From NCBI RefSeq assembly GCF_001659605.2, contig NC_035170.2, positions 9,749,508 to 9,813,507 of the forward strand: a stretch of 64,000 bases of DNA. The letters run 5' to 3'. The translations under genes and the position numbers were made by a program. This DNA comes from Manihot esculenta (taxonomy: Eukaryota; Streptophyta; Magnoliopsida; Malpighiales; Euphorbiaceae). Shown one piece after another: positions 1-11,725 of this stretch (positions are counted from its first letter, which is position 1; each line of letters begins with the position of its first letter). Under the pieces are notes generated by a model that searched no databases, was not told the DNA's origin, and saw nothing but the letters and a program-made list of their open reading frames with translations.

Positions 1-1721
1 TGTAGATAGTGGCAATAGGGTCGAACCACAGAGAATTGACACCAATAATTTTCCTAATAATGACTAGGTCAAGTAAATAACAAGTAAATAAAAGAGGGGG
101 GTTTTGATTTGATGATTAAAATTAAATAGCAAAAGAAAGCAATAATTGAAAGATGAGTAAATTAATAAGAGAAAAGCTTCTAGTTGAAGTATGGATCTTT
201 TTCAGATTGTTTAGAATTGATCATTGATTCTTTAATACTCCTATTTATCTCAACAAATTAGTTTAGGATGTGGAAGACGCTTCTCACAATCCAAATTCCT
301 CCTTAGTTCTAGTTTGATTAGGAAACGTTCGCTAATCAAACACTAGTTAACAAGTTGCCAAGGAACGTCCTTGGGGCCTTTGGCATCGAATAACTGTTGA
401 CTGCATTAAGACTTAGAGAAACCCAATTCTATCATTGCTAACCGCGTGGTCAAGTTTAGATTATGCAATTTGATTAAATGTGTATTTGAACAACCTAAGC
501 AATTACGGACCTAAATCATTCAAACAATATTACTTAAGCAATTTAAAAGCAATGGGCCCTTATTGATTCTAAAAGCAAAGTAATAATTATGGATAGATCA
601 AATTGCATAAATATTGAAAATAAATAGAAGTTTAACAATGGAGATTTAAATCTCCCAATTCATCACAAAATCTGAAATTCACCAACTTCAACTAGAAAAG
701 AAGGAAATTAGCCACTCATGGTGGACTAAATACACAAAAGATGAAAAGAAAGGAAAGAAAGAAGCTGCAGAGTTTCTGGCGAAGGGAGAAGATGCTGAGT
801 AGCTGATCAGAATTGATCATTGATTCTTTAATACTCCTATTTATCTCAACAAATTAGTTTAGGATGTGGAAGACGCTTCTCACAATCCAAATTCCTCCTT
901 AGTTCTAGTTTGATTAGGAAACGTTCGCTAATCAAACACTAGTTAATAAGTTGCCAAGGAACGTCCTTGGGGCCTTTGGCATCGAACAACTGTTGACTGC
1001 ATTAAGACTTAGAGAAACCCAATTTTATCCTTGCTAACCGCGTGGTCAAGTTTAGATTATGCAATTTGATTAAATGTGTATTTGAACAACCTAAGCAATT
1101 ACGGACCTAAATCATTCAAACAATATTACTTAAGCAATTTAAAAGCAATGGGCCCTTATTGATTCTAAAAGCAAAGTAATAATTATGGATAGATCAAATT
1201 GCATAAATATTGAAAATAAATAGAAGTTTAACAATGGAGATTTAAATCTCCCAATTCATCACAAAATCTGAAATTCACCAACTTCAACTAGAAAAGAAGG
1301 AAATTAGCCACTCATGGTGGACTAAATACACAAAAGATGAAAAGAAAGGAAAGAAAGAAGCTGCAGAGTTTCTGGCGAGGGGAGAAGATGCTGAGTAGCT
1401 GATCAGAAGATGCCCCTTGCTGGTTTGGAGGTTGCTCTTTTATAGCTGAAGAATTCCATCCTTCTAGGGTTTTGAAATCCCTTTTTAATTTGGCTTGTGA
1501 TTCCTCTTTTGATGTTGAATTTAATTGCAACTGGAATTCCTTAAGTGAGAAACTCTTTCGTGGCTCTTGGAATTGTTTTGGTAGTGATTGAGTTGGATTT
1601 GGACTTCTGAAAACTCAAAATTCGGTTTCCTGAACAATTTCCCGCTCTGCTGTATTTTCTGCTGTCATTGTGATCGGGGCAGTGATTTGGGCAAATCACT
1701 GGTCCAATCACTTTCTGCAAG
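1..1721. mobile_element. Old non-coding retroelement-like repeat, left part
   Basis: This AT-rich stretch has no convincing coding frame. It contains a 596-bp tandem duplication and, near its right end (about 1678-1712), the palindromic motif AGTGATTTGGGCAAATCACT. The same motif recurs to the right of the inserted chromovirus (11759 and 11836), so this is the left half of one older repeat that the chromovirus split. The first bases resemble the ends of plant non-autonomous LTR elements by general look only; no LTR pair or primer site was identified. Family is unassigned. Confidence 0.45.
213..1404. repeat. Tandem duplication, 2 x 596 bp
   Basis: Copy A is 213-808 and copy B 809-1404, joined head to tail with no spacer; both begin AGAATTGATCATTGATTC and end CTGATC. 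Only a handful of substitutions were seen by eye, for example ACAAGTTGCC versus ATAAGTTGCC and GCGAAGG versus GCGAGGG. The duplication is therefore fairly recent. No coding potential was recognised in the unit. Confidence 0.9.
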
Positions 1722-1726
1722 TCTGT
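1722..1726. other. Target-site duplication TCTGT, left copy
   Basis: TCTGT directly precedes the left LTR and recurs directly after the right LTR (11721-11725). Five bases is the usual duplication size for LTR retrotransposons, and the match is perfect. Confidence 0.9.
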
Positions 1727-2364
1727 TGTAACGACCCGAAAATCGGACCGCTACCGGCGCTAGGATCCGGGTCGACTTAAGGCCGCCGGGACCCGTAGCA
1801 AGCCTGACATGTAACCTGTAAACCTGTTTAATCCCATACATGATCAACAATCATACATAAAAATTTAAAACTTGTCCTCATACGTACTGTCATCAACTAA
1901 CTCAACCTGTGCATACCCTGAACATATACATAACATAGTCCCTCTGTGGGATCTCATCATGCCTTAAAGGCAAAACAGCCTGTGTTGAGTTAGTTTACAT
2001 AAACATCATAACATAAGATCATGTATAGACAAAAGGGATTAACAATACATTATGGTCAAGCACAACTCTATCCTCAATAACCTCATTACATAACATTCTG
2101 AATATTTTTACATTTCATCAATTGTCATGTCCACAAACTAACTATTACATACATAAGACATACTTCAAAACTCTGGCTAACCTTCTGATCTACCCTGTAC
2201 CTGCACATCTGGGGTTAGGGGAGAGGGGTGAGCTACAAAGCCCAGTGAGCAGAATAGTATAAAACATTATATTAAAATTTTATGCTTTCATGGAATGCAA
2301 CACATCACAACAAATCACATCTCGGATGGTATTGTCACCTATAGTCCTCTACATAGGTCCAACT

Positions 2365-2515
2365 GTGCCGGGACGTAGAATGGGTCAACCGGTCTTTCCC
2401 TTATCATAACATATCATATGGACCAACTGTGCCAGGGACGTAGAATGGGTACAACCTGGACTTTCTCTTACATCGTGCCAGGGACGTAGAATGGGTACAA
2501 CCTGGACTTCCATAC
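2365..2515. repeat. Short direct repeats in the LTR (3 copies)
   Basis: Three imperfect copies of a roughly 35-45 bp unit are centred on GGGACGTAGAATGGGT and followed by an AACCGG/AACCTGG tail. The identical block recurs in the other LTR at about 10039-10189. Its role is unknown; regulatory repeats are common in LTR U5/R regions, but nothing here shows function. Confidence 0.8.
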
Positions 2516-2919
2516 CATAACATGCCATAACATCAATCATATCATATGAGGACTAAAGGATCATCCAATAACCAATCCACATCAACATTAACATCATAAA
2601 TGCAATGCAACATATTCGTGAATACTAATGCAAGCAACCTATTATATCTCATGGCATTCATGATGCATGGATCATGCTCAAAATTCATATTTCATTTATT
2701 TAAAACTTAAGGTTTATTCCACTCACCTCTGGCTAGCTCTGACAAACTCTGTAGCAGCTGGCTCACTGCTGGGGTCTTCGGTTCCTCGGGTCCGAACCTA
2801 CACAGGTGGACTCCAATGAGGGACCAAACATACATAAACGTAACTCTAATTTATTCCCCAAAAACCCCCTAAAACATCATGAAACAATCACATAACAACA
2901 TGCAAGAAATGGCTGGACA

Positions 2920-3185
2920 GGGCACTTTCGGCGGCAGGTTCGGCGACCGAAAGTCCCTCCAGAGCCGAAAGTCAGGCAGGTTCGGCGGCACCTTCGGCGG
3001 CCGAAACTCCCAGACAGAGACGAAACTCATGCATGTTCGGCGGCACCTTCGGCGGCCGAAAGTCCCAGACAGAGACGAAAGTCTCCCTTCGGGGGCAACT
3101 TCGGCAGCCGAAAGGCCTGCCTCACCAGCCATGTTCGGCGGCCGAAAGTGCCTTCGGCTGCCGGACCTGGTTTCTGCCGAAGGGC
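2920..3185. repeat. TTCGGCGGCCGAA near-palindrome cluster A in LTR
   Basis: Repeated GC-rich near-palindromes of the form TTCGGCGGCCGAA, with variants TTCGGCGACCGAA and TTCGGCAGCCGAA, are separated by 10-40 bases. They stand out against the AT-rich surroundings. With cluster B (3705-3865) there are about a dozen per LTR; the right LTR carries the same clusters. Each unit could form a short stem. They also contain CG sites that could be methylated. Function not known. Confidence 0.85.
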
Positions 3186-3704
3186 AGAAACTTGGCTCCC
3201 AAATGCATTTTCGCCTCCAAACTCACCAATCATGCATATACCTCAGTTAAAACATGCATACAAGTTCCTAGGGGTCTCAAAACATCAAATACCCCAACTA
3301 CAACACTTCAAACACACAAAAACAACATACATTGTCCAAGACATCAAGGTTAACCCTTAACTCCACATATAACCTAACATGCATTTCTACCCATCGATCT
3401 AGCATAAAACTTATTGAAAACACATAAGGAGCTTAAGATCGGCTCTTACCTCTTGAAGATCGAGAGGGAGACGACCTAAACTTGGAGATCCACGAAAATG
3501 AGCTCCTGAGTTCCCAAAGCTCCAAAACTTGGTTTAAACGTTCAAAACTTGCAATGTGAGTTTAAAACTCAAGAAAAATGGTGGGGATTTGGAGGAAGAA
3601 CACTAGGTTTGCAAAGGGAAAGTCGGAAGCTTGCTGTGGCCGAAAATGGGAGAAAGCTCGCCCATTTCGGCTAAGTGCCCCTTATATAGTGGCTGGCCAG
3701 GCCA

Positions 3705-3865
3705 CGTTCGGGGGCCGAATGTGCCTCCGCATCCATGCAAATGTTCGGCGGCCGAACTTGACTTTCGGCGGCCGAACCTGAACTTCCCTAACTCATGCTT
3801 TCGGGGGCCTAACGTGCCTCCAAAACGCATGCATGTTCGGCGGCCGAACTTGACTTTCGGCGGCC
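3705..3865. repeat. TTCGGCGGCCGAA near-palindrome cluster B in LTR
   Basis: Two nearly identical pairs, each TTCGGCGGCCGAACTTGACT followed by a second TTCGGCGGCCGAACCTG, flank TTCGGGGGCC variants. In the element's orientation they lie just upstream of the TATA box at 3681-3689, so they would sit in the proximal promoter of the active LTR. Binding of a protein is an inference. Confidence 0.85.
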
Positions 3866-4046
3866 GAACCTGGGTTTTCCTCCAATGCTATTTTCATGCA
3901 AAAACTCATTTAGTTTCATACTTTAAAACATTAAAATTCATGAAAACATTTTATAAAACATGCCTTTACCCTTCTAGAAGTTCCCGACATCCGAAATTCC
4001 ACCGGACGGTAGGAATTCCGATACCGGAGTCTAGCCGGGTGTTACA

Positions 4047-4060
4047 TTCTCCCCCCCTTA
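4047..4060 (-). other. Polypurine tract of the chromovirus
   Basis: Read on the minus strand, the bases just before the left LTR are TAAGGGGGGGAGAA. This is the expected purine-rich primer for plus-strand synthesis, directly abutting the 3' LTR. Confidence 0.88.
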
Positions 4061-4150
4061 AGAACATTCGTCCCCGAATGTTCCTCAACTAGCACATGCA
4101 TAGCAAACAACACAACATATATAAGCACATAAACACATAGGGATCTAACC

Positions 4151-7100
4151 TTAAAAGAGATGAGGGTATTGCTGGAGCATGGACTCCCGTGTCTCCCAAG
4201 TGCATTCCTCCAAATTGTGGTGGTTCCACAGGACTTTCACCATCGGGATTTCCTTGTTTCTTAACTTTCTGATCTGGGTGTCTATGATCCGTACTGGCTG
4301 TTCAACATAGGTGAGATCCTCTTGGACCTCCACATCAGGCTCACTAAGAACCTTACTCGGATCTGACACAAACTTCCTCAACATTGAAACATGGAAAACC
4401 GGATGGATTCTCTCCATCGAAGCAGGTAAATCCAGCTTGTACGACACATTCCCAATCCTTTGCAAGATCTCAAAGGGTCCGATGTATCGTGGGGCTAGTT
4501 TACCTTTCTTCCCGAAGCGAACCACTCCCTTCATTGGAGACACCTTGAGCAATACCAGATCCCCCTCCTGAAACTCTAACTGCCTTCTGCGGACGTCTGC
4601 ATAATTCTTCTGTCTGCTGGCAGCAGTCTTGATTCTCTCTCTGATTATGGGTACCACCCTGCTGGTAATCTCTACTAACTCAGGCCCTGCCAAGGCCTTT
4701 TCTCCAACTTCCTCCCAGCAAACAGGTGACCTGCACTTCCTTCCATACAAAGCTTCATATGGAGCCATCCCGATGCTAGCATGATGGCTGTTATTGTAGG
4801 CAAACTCCACCAAAGGTAGATGCTGCCTCCAAGAACCGCCAAAGTCCAGCACACACATTCTGAGCATATCCTCGATAGTCTGGATGGTCCTTTCTGACTG
4901 TCCATCAGTCTGGGGGTGGAAGGCAGTACTGAAATCCAACCTAGTACCCATGGCATTCTGCAGACTCCGCCAAAACCTGGAGGTGAACTGGGGCCCTCTA
5001 TCTGACACTATCGAAACAGGAACCCCATGCAACCTGACGATCTCATCCACATATACCTGCGCCAACTTTTCCACAGAGTAGCCACTCCTGACAGGGATGA
5101 AGTGAGCAGATTTGGTGAGTCTGTCCACAATCACCCATATGGAGTCCAATCTGTTGGACGTCGCCGGTAACCCCACTACGAAGTCCATAGCTATATTCTC
5201 CCATTTCCACTCTGGAATAGGTAGCGGGTTAAGCATTCCAGCCGGCTTCTGATGTTCCAGCTTCACCATCTGACACACTTCGCAGGCGGACACAAACTGT
5301 GCCACTTCTTTCTTCATCGCTGGCCACCAATAAACTTTCTTCAAATCTTGATACATCTTGGTGGCTCCGGGGTGAATGCTGTATCTCGCATTATGAGCTT
5401 CTCTCATAATGTCTCCTTTTAGCCCAATGTCATCTGGTACACATAGTCTGCTCCCATAGCGGAGGATCCCCTTGCTGTCGAATCTGAACTCACTATCATT
5501 GCCTGACTGAACAGTCCTGGCAATCTTCACTAACTCCGGGTCCTCATGCTGTTTCTGAGCCACCTGCTCTAGAAACACGGGTGCCACTCTCATCTGGGCC
5601 ACCAAGGCACCTGTACCAGATAACTCCATCTGTAGACCTTCCTCAATAAGCTTATAGAACTCCTTCACCACTGGCCTCCTCTCTGCCGATATGTGGGATA
5701 AACTACCGAGTGATTTCCGGCTTAAGGCGTCTGCCACAACATTCGCCTTACCCGGATGGTACTGAATCTTGCAATCATAGTCACTCAGCAGCTCTACCCA
5801 TCTCCTCTGTCTCAAATTCAAATCCCTCTGACTCAAGATGTACTGCAGGCTCTTATGATCTGTAAAGATCTCACATTTCACTCCATAGAGGTAATGCCTC
5901 CACATCTTAAGTGCAAAGATTACTGCCGCCATCTCAAGGTCGTGTGTGGGGTAATTCAACTCATGCTTCTTCAGCTGCCTAGAAGCATAAGCAATCACCT
6001 TCTCATTCTGCATCAGTACACAACCCAGTCCCACACGGGACGCATCACAAAAGACTGTAAAGTCCTCTCCACTAGATGGCAGAGCTAACACTGGTGCTGA
6101 AGTCAACTTCTTCTTAAGCTCTTCGAAACTCTCCTCGCACTGGTCGGTCCACAGAAACTTCTGACTTTTCCTAGTTAACCTGGTCAGAGGAGCTGCTATC
6201 TTAGAGAAGTCCTGAACGAACCTCCTGTAGTAACCTGCCAAACCCAAGAAACTTCTAATCTCTGTCACTGAAGTGGGTCTAGGCCAGTTAGCCACAGTTT
6301 CTGTCTTCTTGGGATCTACCTCAATACCATTCTCTGACACTACATGCCCCAAGAACGAAATGCTCCTCAGCCAGAACTCACATTTAGAGAACTTGGCATA
6401 CAAGCCATGTTCCCTCAAGGTCTGCAAGACCAACCGCAGATGATGGGCATGCTCCTCTGCATTCCTGGAATACACTAAGATATCATCTATGAAGACAATA
6501 ACAAAGTGATCCAGGTATTGACTAAATACTCTGTTCATGAGATCCATGAATGCTGCAGGGGCGTTGGTTAACCCGAACGACATTACAAGGAACTCAAAAT
6601 GCCCATATCTGGTCCTGAAGGCTGTCTTCGGCACATCTTCATCCCTTATCCTTAGCTGATGGTACCCCGATCTTAGATCTATTTTGGAGAAACAACCTGC
6701 TCCAGCTAGCTGGTCGAATAGATCATCGATCCTTGGCAATGGGTACCTATTCTTGGTAGTGACTTTGTTCAACTGCCTGTAGTCGATACAAAGTCTAAGG
6801 GATCCATCCTTCTTCCTCACAAACAAGACCGGAGCACCCCAAGGTGAGGTACTCTGTCGGATGAAACCCTTTTCTACCAGCTCCTGCAATTGCTCTTTTA
6901 ACTCCTTTAACTCTGCTGGGGCCATCCTGTAGGGAGGGATAGAGATCGGTCTAGCTCCAGGTACCAACTCTATCTCGAACTCTATCTCCCTAGCAGGTGG
7001 TAAACCTGGAAGTTCATCAGGAAAGACATCCTGAAACTCTCTGACAACTGGCACCGAGGCTGGCTCCCTGACCTGACTGTCTAGCTCTCTCACATGAGCT

Positions 7101-9196
7101 AAGTACCCCTGACATCCCTTCCTAAGCAACCTACGAGCCTGAAGAGCTGATATCAGACCTCTAGGTGTACCCCTCTTGTCTCCTCTGAAGACGACCTCTG
7201 ACCCGTTCTGATCTCTGAACTTGACTACCTTGTCCCTGCAGTCCAAGGTAGCACCATGGGTAGATAGCCAATCCATCCCTAGAATGACGTCAAAGTCTGT
7301 CAAATCTAGAACCACAAGGTCGGCGGAGAGGCATCTTCCCTCAACAAAAACTGGACTGTACTGGCAGACTGACACTGCCACTGACGGGTCACACTTGGGT
7401 CCACTGACCCATAGGGGACACTCTAACCCAGAGACTATCAGACCCAACCTCTCAACGGCTCTCGGAGCAATAAATGAATGAGATGCACCCGGGTCCATTA
7501 ATGCATACACATCAGAACACCCAATGACGAGATTACCTGACACCACGGTGTTGGATGTGTTAGCCTCCTGCTGTGTCATGGTGAAGATCCTGGCTGGAGC
7601 TGATGGACCTTCACCTCGGGAACCAGAAGAAGAGGCTGCCTCTCTCCCTCTACCTCTGCCACTGCCCTGAGTTGTGGCTGGAACTGCTGGCTGTGCCACA
7701 CTACCAGAAGCTGTCTGCTGGGGCTGGCCCATAAAAGGTGCTCTAGGACAATCCCGAGCCATGTGTCCCTCCTGTCCACATCTGAAACATGTGTTAGTCC
7801 CAGCTCGACACACTCCCCTGTGCGGTCTTCCACATCTCTGACATTCTGTACCATCTGAGCCTGAGCTCGAGCCACCGCCGAATCCCAAACCGGATTTCAA
7901 CTTGTTCCAAAACTTATTCTTCTTCGACTTCCTGGTGGTGTTATCCCACCTCTTCTTGCCTGAACTCTGAGAAGAGAACCCTGGTCCTCCTCTGCCTGGG
8001 GTCTTAACCCCTGAAGACTGGGTCACTGATTGCTTTACTGACCCCTCAACTATAGCACTTGCCTCCATTCTTCGAGCCATATCCACCACAGTGTGGAAAC
8101 TTTCTCTCTCAGCTGACTGAACCAACGAGGAGTACCTGGAATGCAGCTTCATAACATATTTCTTGGCTTTCTTCGTATCTGAATCTAGAGCTTGCCCTGA
8201 AAAAGGCAATAGCTCCAAGAATTTATCCGTGAACTCCTCTACACTCATGTGCTCTGACTGCCTCAGTTGCTCAAATTCAATCATTTTCAGTTCTCTAGAA
8301 CTGTCTGGAAAAGCCCATCCAGCGAACTCATTCGCAAATTCTTCCCACGTCATACCGTCTAGTCTCGGGTCCACATAACACTTGAACCATTCCCGTGCCT
8401 TCTTGCACTTTAAAGTGAACCCTGCCATCTGAATGGCCCTACTGTCACTTGCCCCTAGCTCATCAGTTATCGTCTTCACCACTCTCAGATACTCAAAGGG
8501 GTCATCCCCTGACTTGTATTTGGGAGCATCTAACTTGAGGTAGTCTGTCATCTTTACCTTGCTCCCATCAACTGAGCTAGGTCTAGGAGGTTGAGTAACT
8601 GGGGCTGCTGGTTCTGTAGGTGGTGGAGGTGGAGGTGCAGCATTCCCCGAGGTGGGGTTTGCCGGGTTTGGATAGAAGGGTGAGGGTGGATAAGCTGGGT
8701 ACTGTGTGTAGGGTGGATAGAAAGGCGGATAAGGCATGTAGGTAGGGTAGGGGTGAAAGCTGGAGTAATCCGATGTACCTCCCATCGGATACCCTGAACC
8801 CTGTGGGAAGGGTGGATAATGGGGTGGAAAACCATACCCCGAGGCCTGAACGCCTCCCTGTGACTCCCCTGTCCCTTCTTCCTGCATGCTCACATCCAGG
8901 TTCCCATCCCTCCTCTGATCCTCTTTCATAACCTCCCTCACATCTGAAGAACTTCCTCCTCTATCAGTCCCCCTTCTGCTAGCATCAAAAGACCTTCTAG
9001 GGTCCCTTGACACTCTTTCTCTGTTGGCTCTACAAGACATTGCCCTAGGCAATGTAGGAGGACGGGCGCTCGTGCCCTCATCCTCAGGTGGCACTCCAGT
9101 CAACCGTGCAGATCGACGAGTTCCTCTCATCCTGTTTTCTGAAAACAGTACACAACATACAAACATTAGCATCATATGGTTCATGTGAGCACACAT
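4151..9196 (-). CDS. Gag-pol polyprotein of a Tekay-type chromovirus
   Basis: One uninterrupted 1,681-residue frame encodes all retrotransposon proteins. In order: a proline/tyrosine-rich N-terminus (about residues 115-200); a retrotransposon gag domain (about 215-395); a CCHC zinc knuckle [14 protein letters not shown] (about 470-485); an aspartic protease with DPGASHSF (about 565) and ILGMDWL; reverse transcriptase with the catalytic FIDDILVYS (about 899-907); RNase H beginning FCDAS (about 1045); integrase with an HHCC zinc finger (about 1272-1310) and core residues in [15 protein letters not shown] and DGQSER. The last ~60 residues, ending [17 protein letters not shown], match the chromodomain-like tail of Tekay/Del elements. 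The first 22 residues look like leader; the methionine at 9130 ([10 protein letters not shown]) is a more plausible start. No stop or frameshift is present, so it may be competent. This is established family knowledge applied to visible motifs. Confidence 0.95.
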   Translation of the reverse strand: MCAHMNHMMLMFVCCVLFSENRMRGTRRSARLTGVPPEDEGTSARPPTLPRAMSCRANRERVSRDPRRSFDASRRGTDRGGSSSDVREVMKEDQRRDGNLDVSMQEEGTGESQGGVQASGYGFPPHYPPFPQGSGYPMGGTSDYSSFHPYPTYMPYPPFYPPYTQYPAYPPSPFYPNPANPTSGNAAPPPPPPTEPAAPVTQPPRPSSVDGSKVKMTDYLKLDAPKYKSGDDPFEYLRVVKTITDELGASDSRAIQMAGFTLKCKKAREWFKCYVDPRLDGMTWEEFANEFAGWAFPDSSRELKMIEFEQLRQSEHMSVEEFTDKFLELLPFSGQALDSDTKKAKKYVMKLHSRYSSLVQSAERESFHTVVDMARRMEASAIVEGSVKQSVTQSSGVKTPGRGGPGFSSQSSGKKRWDNTTRKSKKNKFWNKLKSGLGFGGGSSSGSDGTECQRCGRPHRGVCRAGTNTCFRCGQEGHMARDCPRAPFMGQPQQTASGSVAQPAVPATTQGSGRGRGREAASSSGSRGEGPSAPARIFTMTQQEANTSNTVVSGNLVIGCSDVYALMDPGASHSFIAPRAVERLGLIVSGLECPLWVSGPKCDPSVAVSVCQYSPVFVEGRCLSADLVVLDLTDFDVILGMDWLSTHGATLDCRDKVVKFRDQNGSEVVFRGDKRGTPRGLISALQARRLLRKGCQGYLAHVRELDSQVREPASVPVVREFQDVFPDELPGLPPAREIEFEIELVPGARPISIPPYRMAPAELKELKEQLQELVEKGFIRQSTSPWGAPVLFVRKKDGSLRLCIDYRQLNKVTTKNRYPLPRIDDLFDQLAGAGCFSKIDLRSGYHQLRIRDEDVPKTAFRTRYGHFEFLVMSFGLTNAPAAFMDLMNRVFSQYLDHFVIVFIDDILVYSRNAEEHAHHLRLVLQTLREHGLYAKFSKCEFWLRSISFLGHVVSENGIEVDPKKTETVANWPRPTSVTEIRSFLGLAGYYRRFVQDFSKIAAPLTRLTRKSQKFLWTDQCEESFEELKKKLTSAPVLALPSSGEDFTVFCDASRVGLGCVLMQNEKVIAYASRQLKKHELNYPTHDLEMAAVIFALKMWRHYLYGVKCEIFTDHKSLQYILSQRDLNLRQRRWVELLSDYDCKIQYHPGKANVVADALSRKSLGSLSHISAERRPVVKEFYKLIEEGLQMELSGTGALVAQMRVAPVFLEQVAQKQHEDPELVKIARTVQSGNDSEFRFDSKGILRYGSRLCVPDDIGLKGDIMREAHNARYSIHPGATKMYQDLKKVYWWPAMKKEVAQFVSACEVCQMVKLEHQKPAGMLNPLPIPEWKWENIAMDFVVGLPATSNRLDSIWVIVDRLTKSAHFIPVRSGYSVEKLAQVYVDEIVRLHGVPVSIVSDRGPQFTSRFWRSLQNAMGTRLDFSTAFHPQTDGQSERTIQTIEDMLRMCVLDFGGSWRQHLPLVEFAYNNSHHASIGMAPYEALYGRKCRSPVCWEEVGEKALAGPELVEITSRVVPIIRERIKTAASRQKNYADVRRRQLEFQEGDLVLLKVSPMKGVVRFGKKGKLAPRYIGPFEILQRIGNVSYKLDLPASMERIHPVFHVSMLRKFVSDPSKVLSEPDVEVQEDLTYVEQPVRIIDTQIRKLRNKEIPMVKVLWNHHNLEECTWETRESMLQQYPHLF

Positions 9197-9385
9197 GAAC
9201 CCTCATCACATACATCACATAGTATATCATATCATTAATGCACATGCATAAAGTCATGGCATTTCACATCATCATGCAAGACAGGACTCAATATCCTATC
9301 CTAGTGGACATGACCTTCCTATTATGCTTGACCTTCTATAACATCTATGAGCCCGACACTCTAGGTCCGACCATATGAACCTAGG
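9197..9385 (-). other. Untranslated leader of the chromovirus
   Basis: AT-rich, ATG-poor DNA lies between the primer site and gag. It has no coding signal of its own. Confidence 0.7.
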
Positions 9386-9397
9386 GCTCTGATACCA
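9386..9397 (-). other. Primer-binding site, initiator tRNA-Met type
   Basis: Read on the minus strand this is TGGTATCAGAGC, complementary to the 3' end of plant initiator tRNA-Met. It lies three bases inside the 5' LTR. The match is complete over 12 bases and fixes the element's orientation. Confidence 0.93.
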
Positions 9398-9400
9398 TTC

Positions 9401-11720
9401 TGTAACGACCCGAAAATCGGACCGCTACCGGCGCTAGGATCCGGGTCGACTTAAGGCCGCCGGGACCCGTAGCAAGCCTGACATGTAACCTGTAAACCTG
9501 TTTAATCCCATACATGATCAACAATCATACATAAAAATTTAAAACTTGTCCTCATACGTACTGTCATCAACTAACTCAACCTGTGCATACCCTGAACATA
9601 TACATAACATAGTCCCTCTGTGGGATCTCATCATGCCTTAAAGGCAAAACAGCCTGTGTTGAGTTAGTTTACATAAACATCATAACATAAGATCATGTAT
9701 AGACAAAAGGGATTAACAATACATTATGGTCAAGCACAACTCTATCCTCAATAACCTCATTACATAACATTCTGAATATTTTTACATTTCATCAATTGTC
9801 ATGTCCACAAACTAACTATTACATACATAAGACATACTTCAAAACTCTGGCTAACCTTCTGATCTACCCTGTACCTGCACATCTGGGGTTAGGGGAGAGG
9901 GGTGAGCTACAAAGCCCAGTGAGCAGAATAGTATAAAACATTATATTAAAATTTTATGCTTTCATGGAATGCAACACATCACAACAAATCACATCTCGGA
10001 TGGTATTGTCACCTATAGTCCTCTACATAGGTCCAACTGTGCCGGGACGTAGAATGGGTCAACCGGTCTTTCCCTTATCATAACATATCATATGGACCAA
10101 CTGTGCCAGGGACGTAGAATGGGTACAACCTGGACTTTCTCTTACATCGTGCCAGGGACGTAGAATGGGTACAACCTGGACTTCCATACCATAACATGCC
10201 ATAACATCAATCATATCATATGAGGACTAAAGGATCATCCAATAACCAATCCACATCAACATTAACATCATAAATGCAATGCAACATATTCGTGAATACT
10301 AATGCAAGCAACCTATTATATCTCATGGCATTCATGATGCATGGATCATGCTCAAAATTCATATTTCATTTATTTAAAACTTAAGGTTTATTCCACTCAC
10401 CTCTGGCTAGCTCTGACAAACTCTGTAGCAGCTGGCTCACTGCTGGGGTCTTCGGTTCCTCGGGTCCGAACCTACACAGGTGGACTCCAATGAGGGACCA
10501 AACATACATAAACGTAACTCTAATATATTCCCCAAAAACCCCCTAAAACATCATGAAACAATCACATAACAACATGCAAGAAATGGCTGGACAGGGCACT
10601 TTCGGCGGCAGGTTCGGCGACCGAAAGTCCCTCCAGAGCCGAAAGTCAGGCAGGTTCGGCGGCACCTTCGGCGGCCGAAACTCCCAGACAGAGACGAAAC
10701 TCATGCATGTTCGGCGGCACCTTCGGTGGCCGAAAGTCCCAGACAGAGACGAAAGTCTCCCTTCGGGGGCAACTTCGGCAGCCGAAAGGCCTGCCTCACC
10801 AGCCATGTTCGGCGGCCGAAAGTGCCTTCGGCTGCCGAACCTGGTTTCTGCCGAAGGGCAGAAACTTGGCTCCCAAATGCATTTTCGCCTCCAAACTCAC
10901 CAATCATGCATATACCTCAGTTAAAACATGCATACAAGTTCCTAGGGGTCTCAAAACATCAAATACCCCAACTACAACACTTCAAACACACAAAAACAAC
11001 ATACATTGTCCAAGACATCAAGGTTAACCCTTAACTCCACATATAACCTAACATGCATTTCTACCCATCGATCTAGCATAAAACTTATTGAAAACACATA
11101 AGGAGCTTAAGATCGGCTCTTACCTCTTGAAGATCGAGAGGGAGACGACCTAAACTTGGAGATCCACGAAAATGAGCTCCTGAGTTCCCAAAGCTCTAAA
11201 ACTTGGTTTAAACGTTCAAAACTTGCAATGTGAGTTTAAAACTCAAGAAAAATGGTGGGGATTTGGAGGAAGAACACTAGGTTTGCAAAGGGAAAGTCGG
11301 AAGCTTGCTGTGGCCGAAAATGGGAGAAAGCTCGCCCATTTCGGCTAAGTGCCCCTTATATAGTGGCTGGCCAGGCCACGTTCGGGGGCCGAATGTGCCT
11401 CCGCATCCATGCAAATGTTCGGCGGCCGAACTTGACTTTCGGCGGCCGAACCTGAACTTCCCTAACTCATGCTTTCGGGGGCCTAACATGCCTCCAAAAC
11501 GCATGCATGTTCGGCGGCCGAACTTGACTTTCGGCGGCCGAACCTGGGTTTTCCTCCAATGCTATTTTCATGCAAAAACTCATTTAGTTTCATACTTTAA
11601 AACATTAAAATTCATGAAAACATTTTATAAAACATGCCTTTACCCTTCTAGAAGTTCCCGACATCCGAAATTCCACCGGACGGTAGGAGTTCCGATACCG
11701 GAGTCTAGCCGGGTGTTACA
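9401..11720 (-). mobile_element. Chromovirus 5' LTR (right LTR, promoter copy)
   Basis: Same length as the left LTR and nearly identical to it. It should drive transcription leftward: the TATA box CTATATAAG lies at 11355-11363, placing the start roughly 30 bases to its left. The palindrome clusters sit on both sides of it, at about 10594-10854 (downstream) and 11379-11540 (upstream, in U3). Confidence 0.93.
11355..11363 (-). promoter_or_regulatory. TATA box of the chromovirus promoter
   Basis: CTATATAAG on the minus strand inside the right LTR, flanked by GC-rich DNA. It is the only strong TATA match at a sensible place for the U3/R border. The left LTR has the same box at 3681-3689. Confidence 0.65.
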
Positions 11721-11725
11721 TCTGT
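11721..11725. other. Target-site duplication TCTGT, right copy
   Basis: Perfect partner of 1722-1726. It shows that both LTRs come from one insertion event and have not recombined with another copy. Confidence 0.9.

Larger units (their letters stand above)
1727..4046 (-). mobile_element. Chromovirus 3' LTR (left LTR)
   Basis: This is the downstream LTR, because the element reads on the minus strand. It ends in the inverted hexamer TGTAAC/GTTACA. It holds three copies of a GTGCC(A)GGGACGTAGAATGG motif (about 2367-2510) and two clusters of TTCGGCGGCCGAA near-palindromes (about 2920-3180 and 3705-3865). A minus-strand TATA box CTATATAAG is at 3681-3689. Short open frames in the GC-rich part are not conserved genes; they arise from the repeated motif. 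Confidence 0.93.
1727..11720 (-). mobile_element. Intact Ty3/gypsy chromovirus (Tekay/Del type)
   Basis: A full-length LTR retrotransposon of 9,994 bp lies on the minus strand. It has two LTRs of exactly 2,320 bp (1727-4046 and 9401-11720), each bounded by TGTAAC and GTTACA. The five bases TCTGT at 1722-1726 and 11721-11725 are a perfect target-site duplication. In the minus orientation it has a primer-binding site at 9386-9397, one open gag-pol frame at 9196-4151 and a purine tract at 4047-4060. Only about six LTR differences were seen by eye (for example TAATTTATT/TAATATATT, GGCGGCC/GGTGGCC, GGAATTCC/GGAGTTCC), which points to a recent insertion. The integrase-linked C-terminal chromodomain-like segment suggests the Tekay/Del lineage. 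Confidence 0.95.

Noticed and set aside
4311..8835. Several frames of 65-110 codons within the chromovirus gag-pol
   Set aside because: They are antisense or alternate-frame shadows of the 1,681-codon polyprotein.
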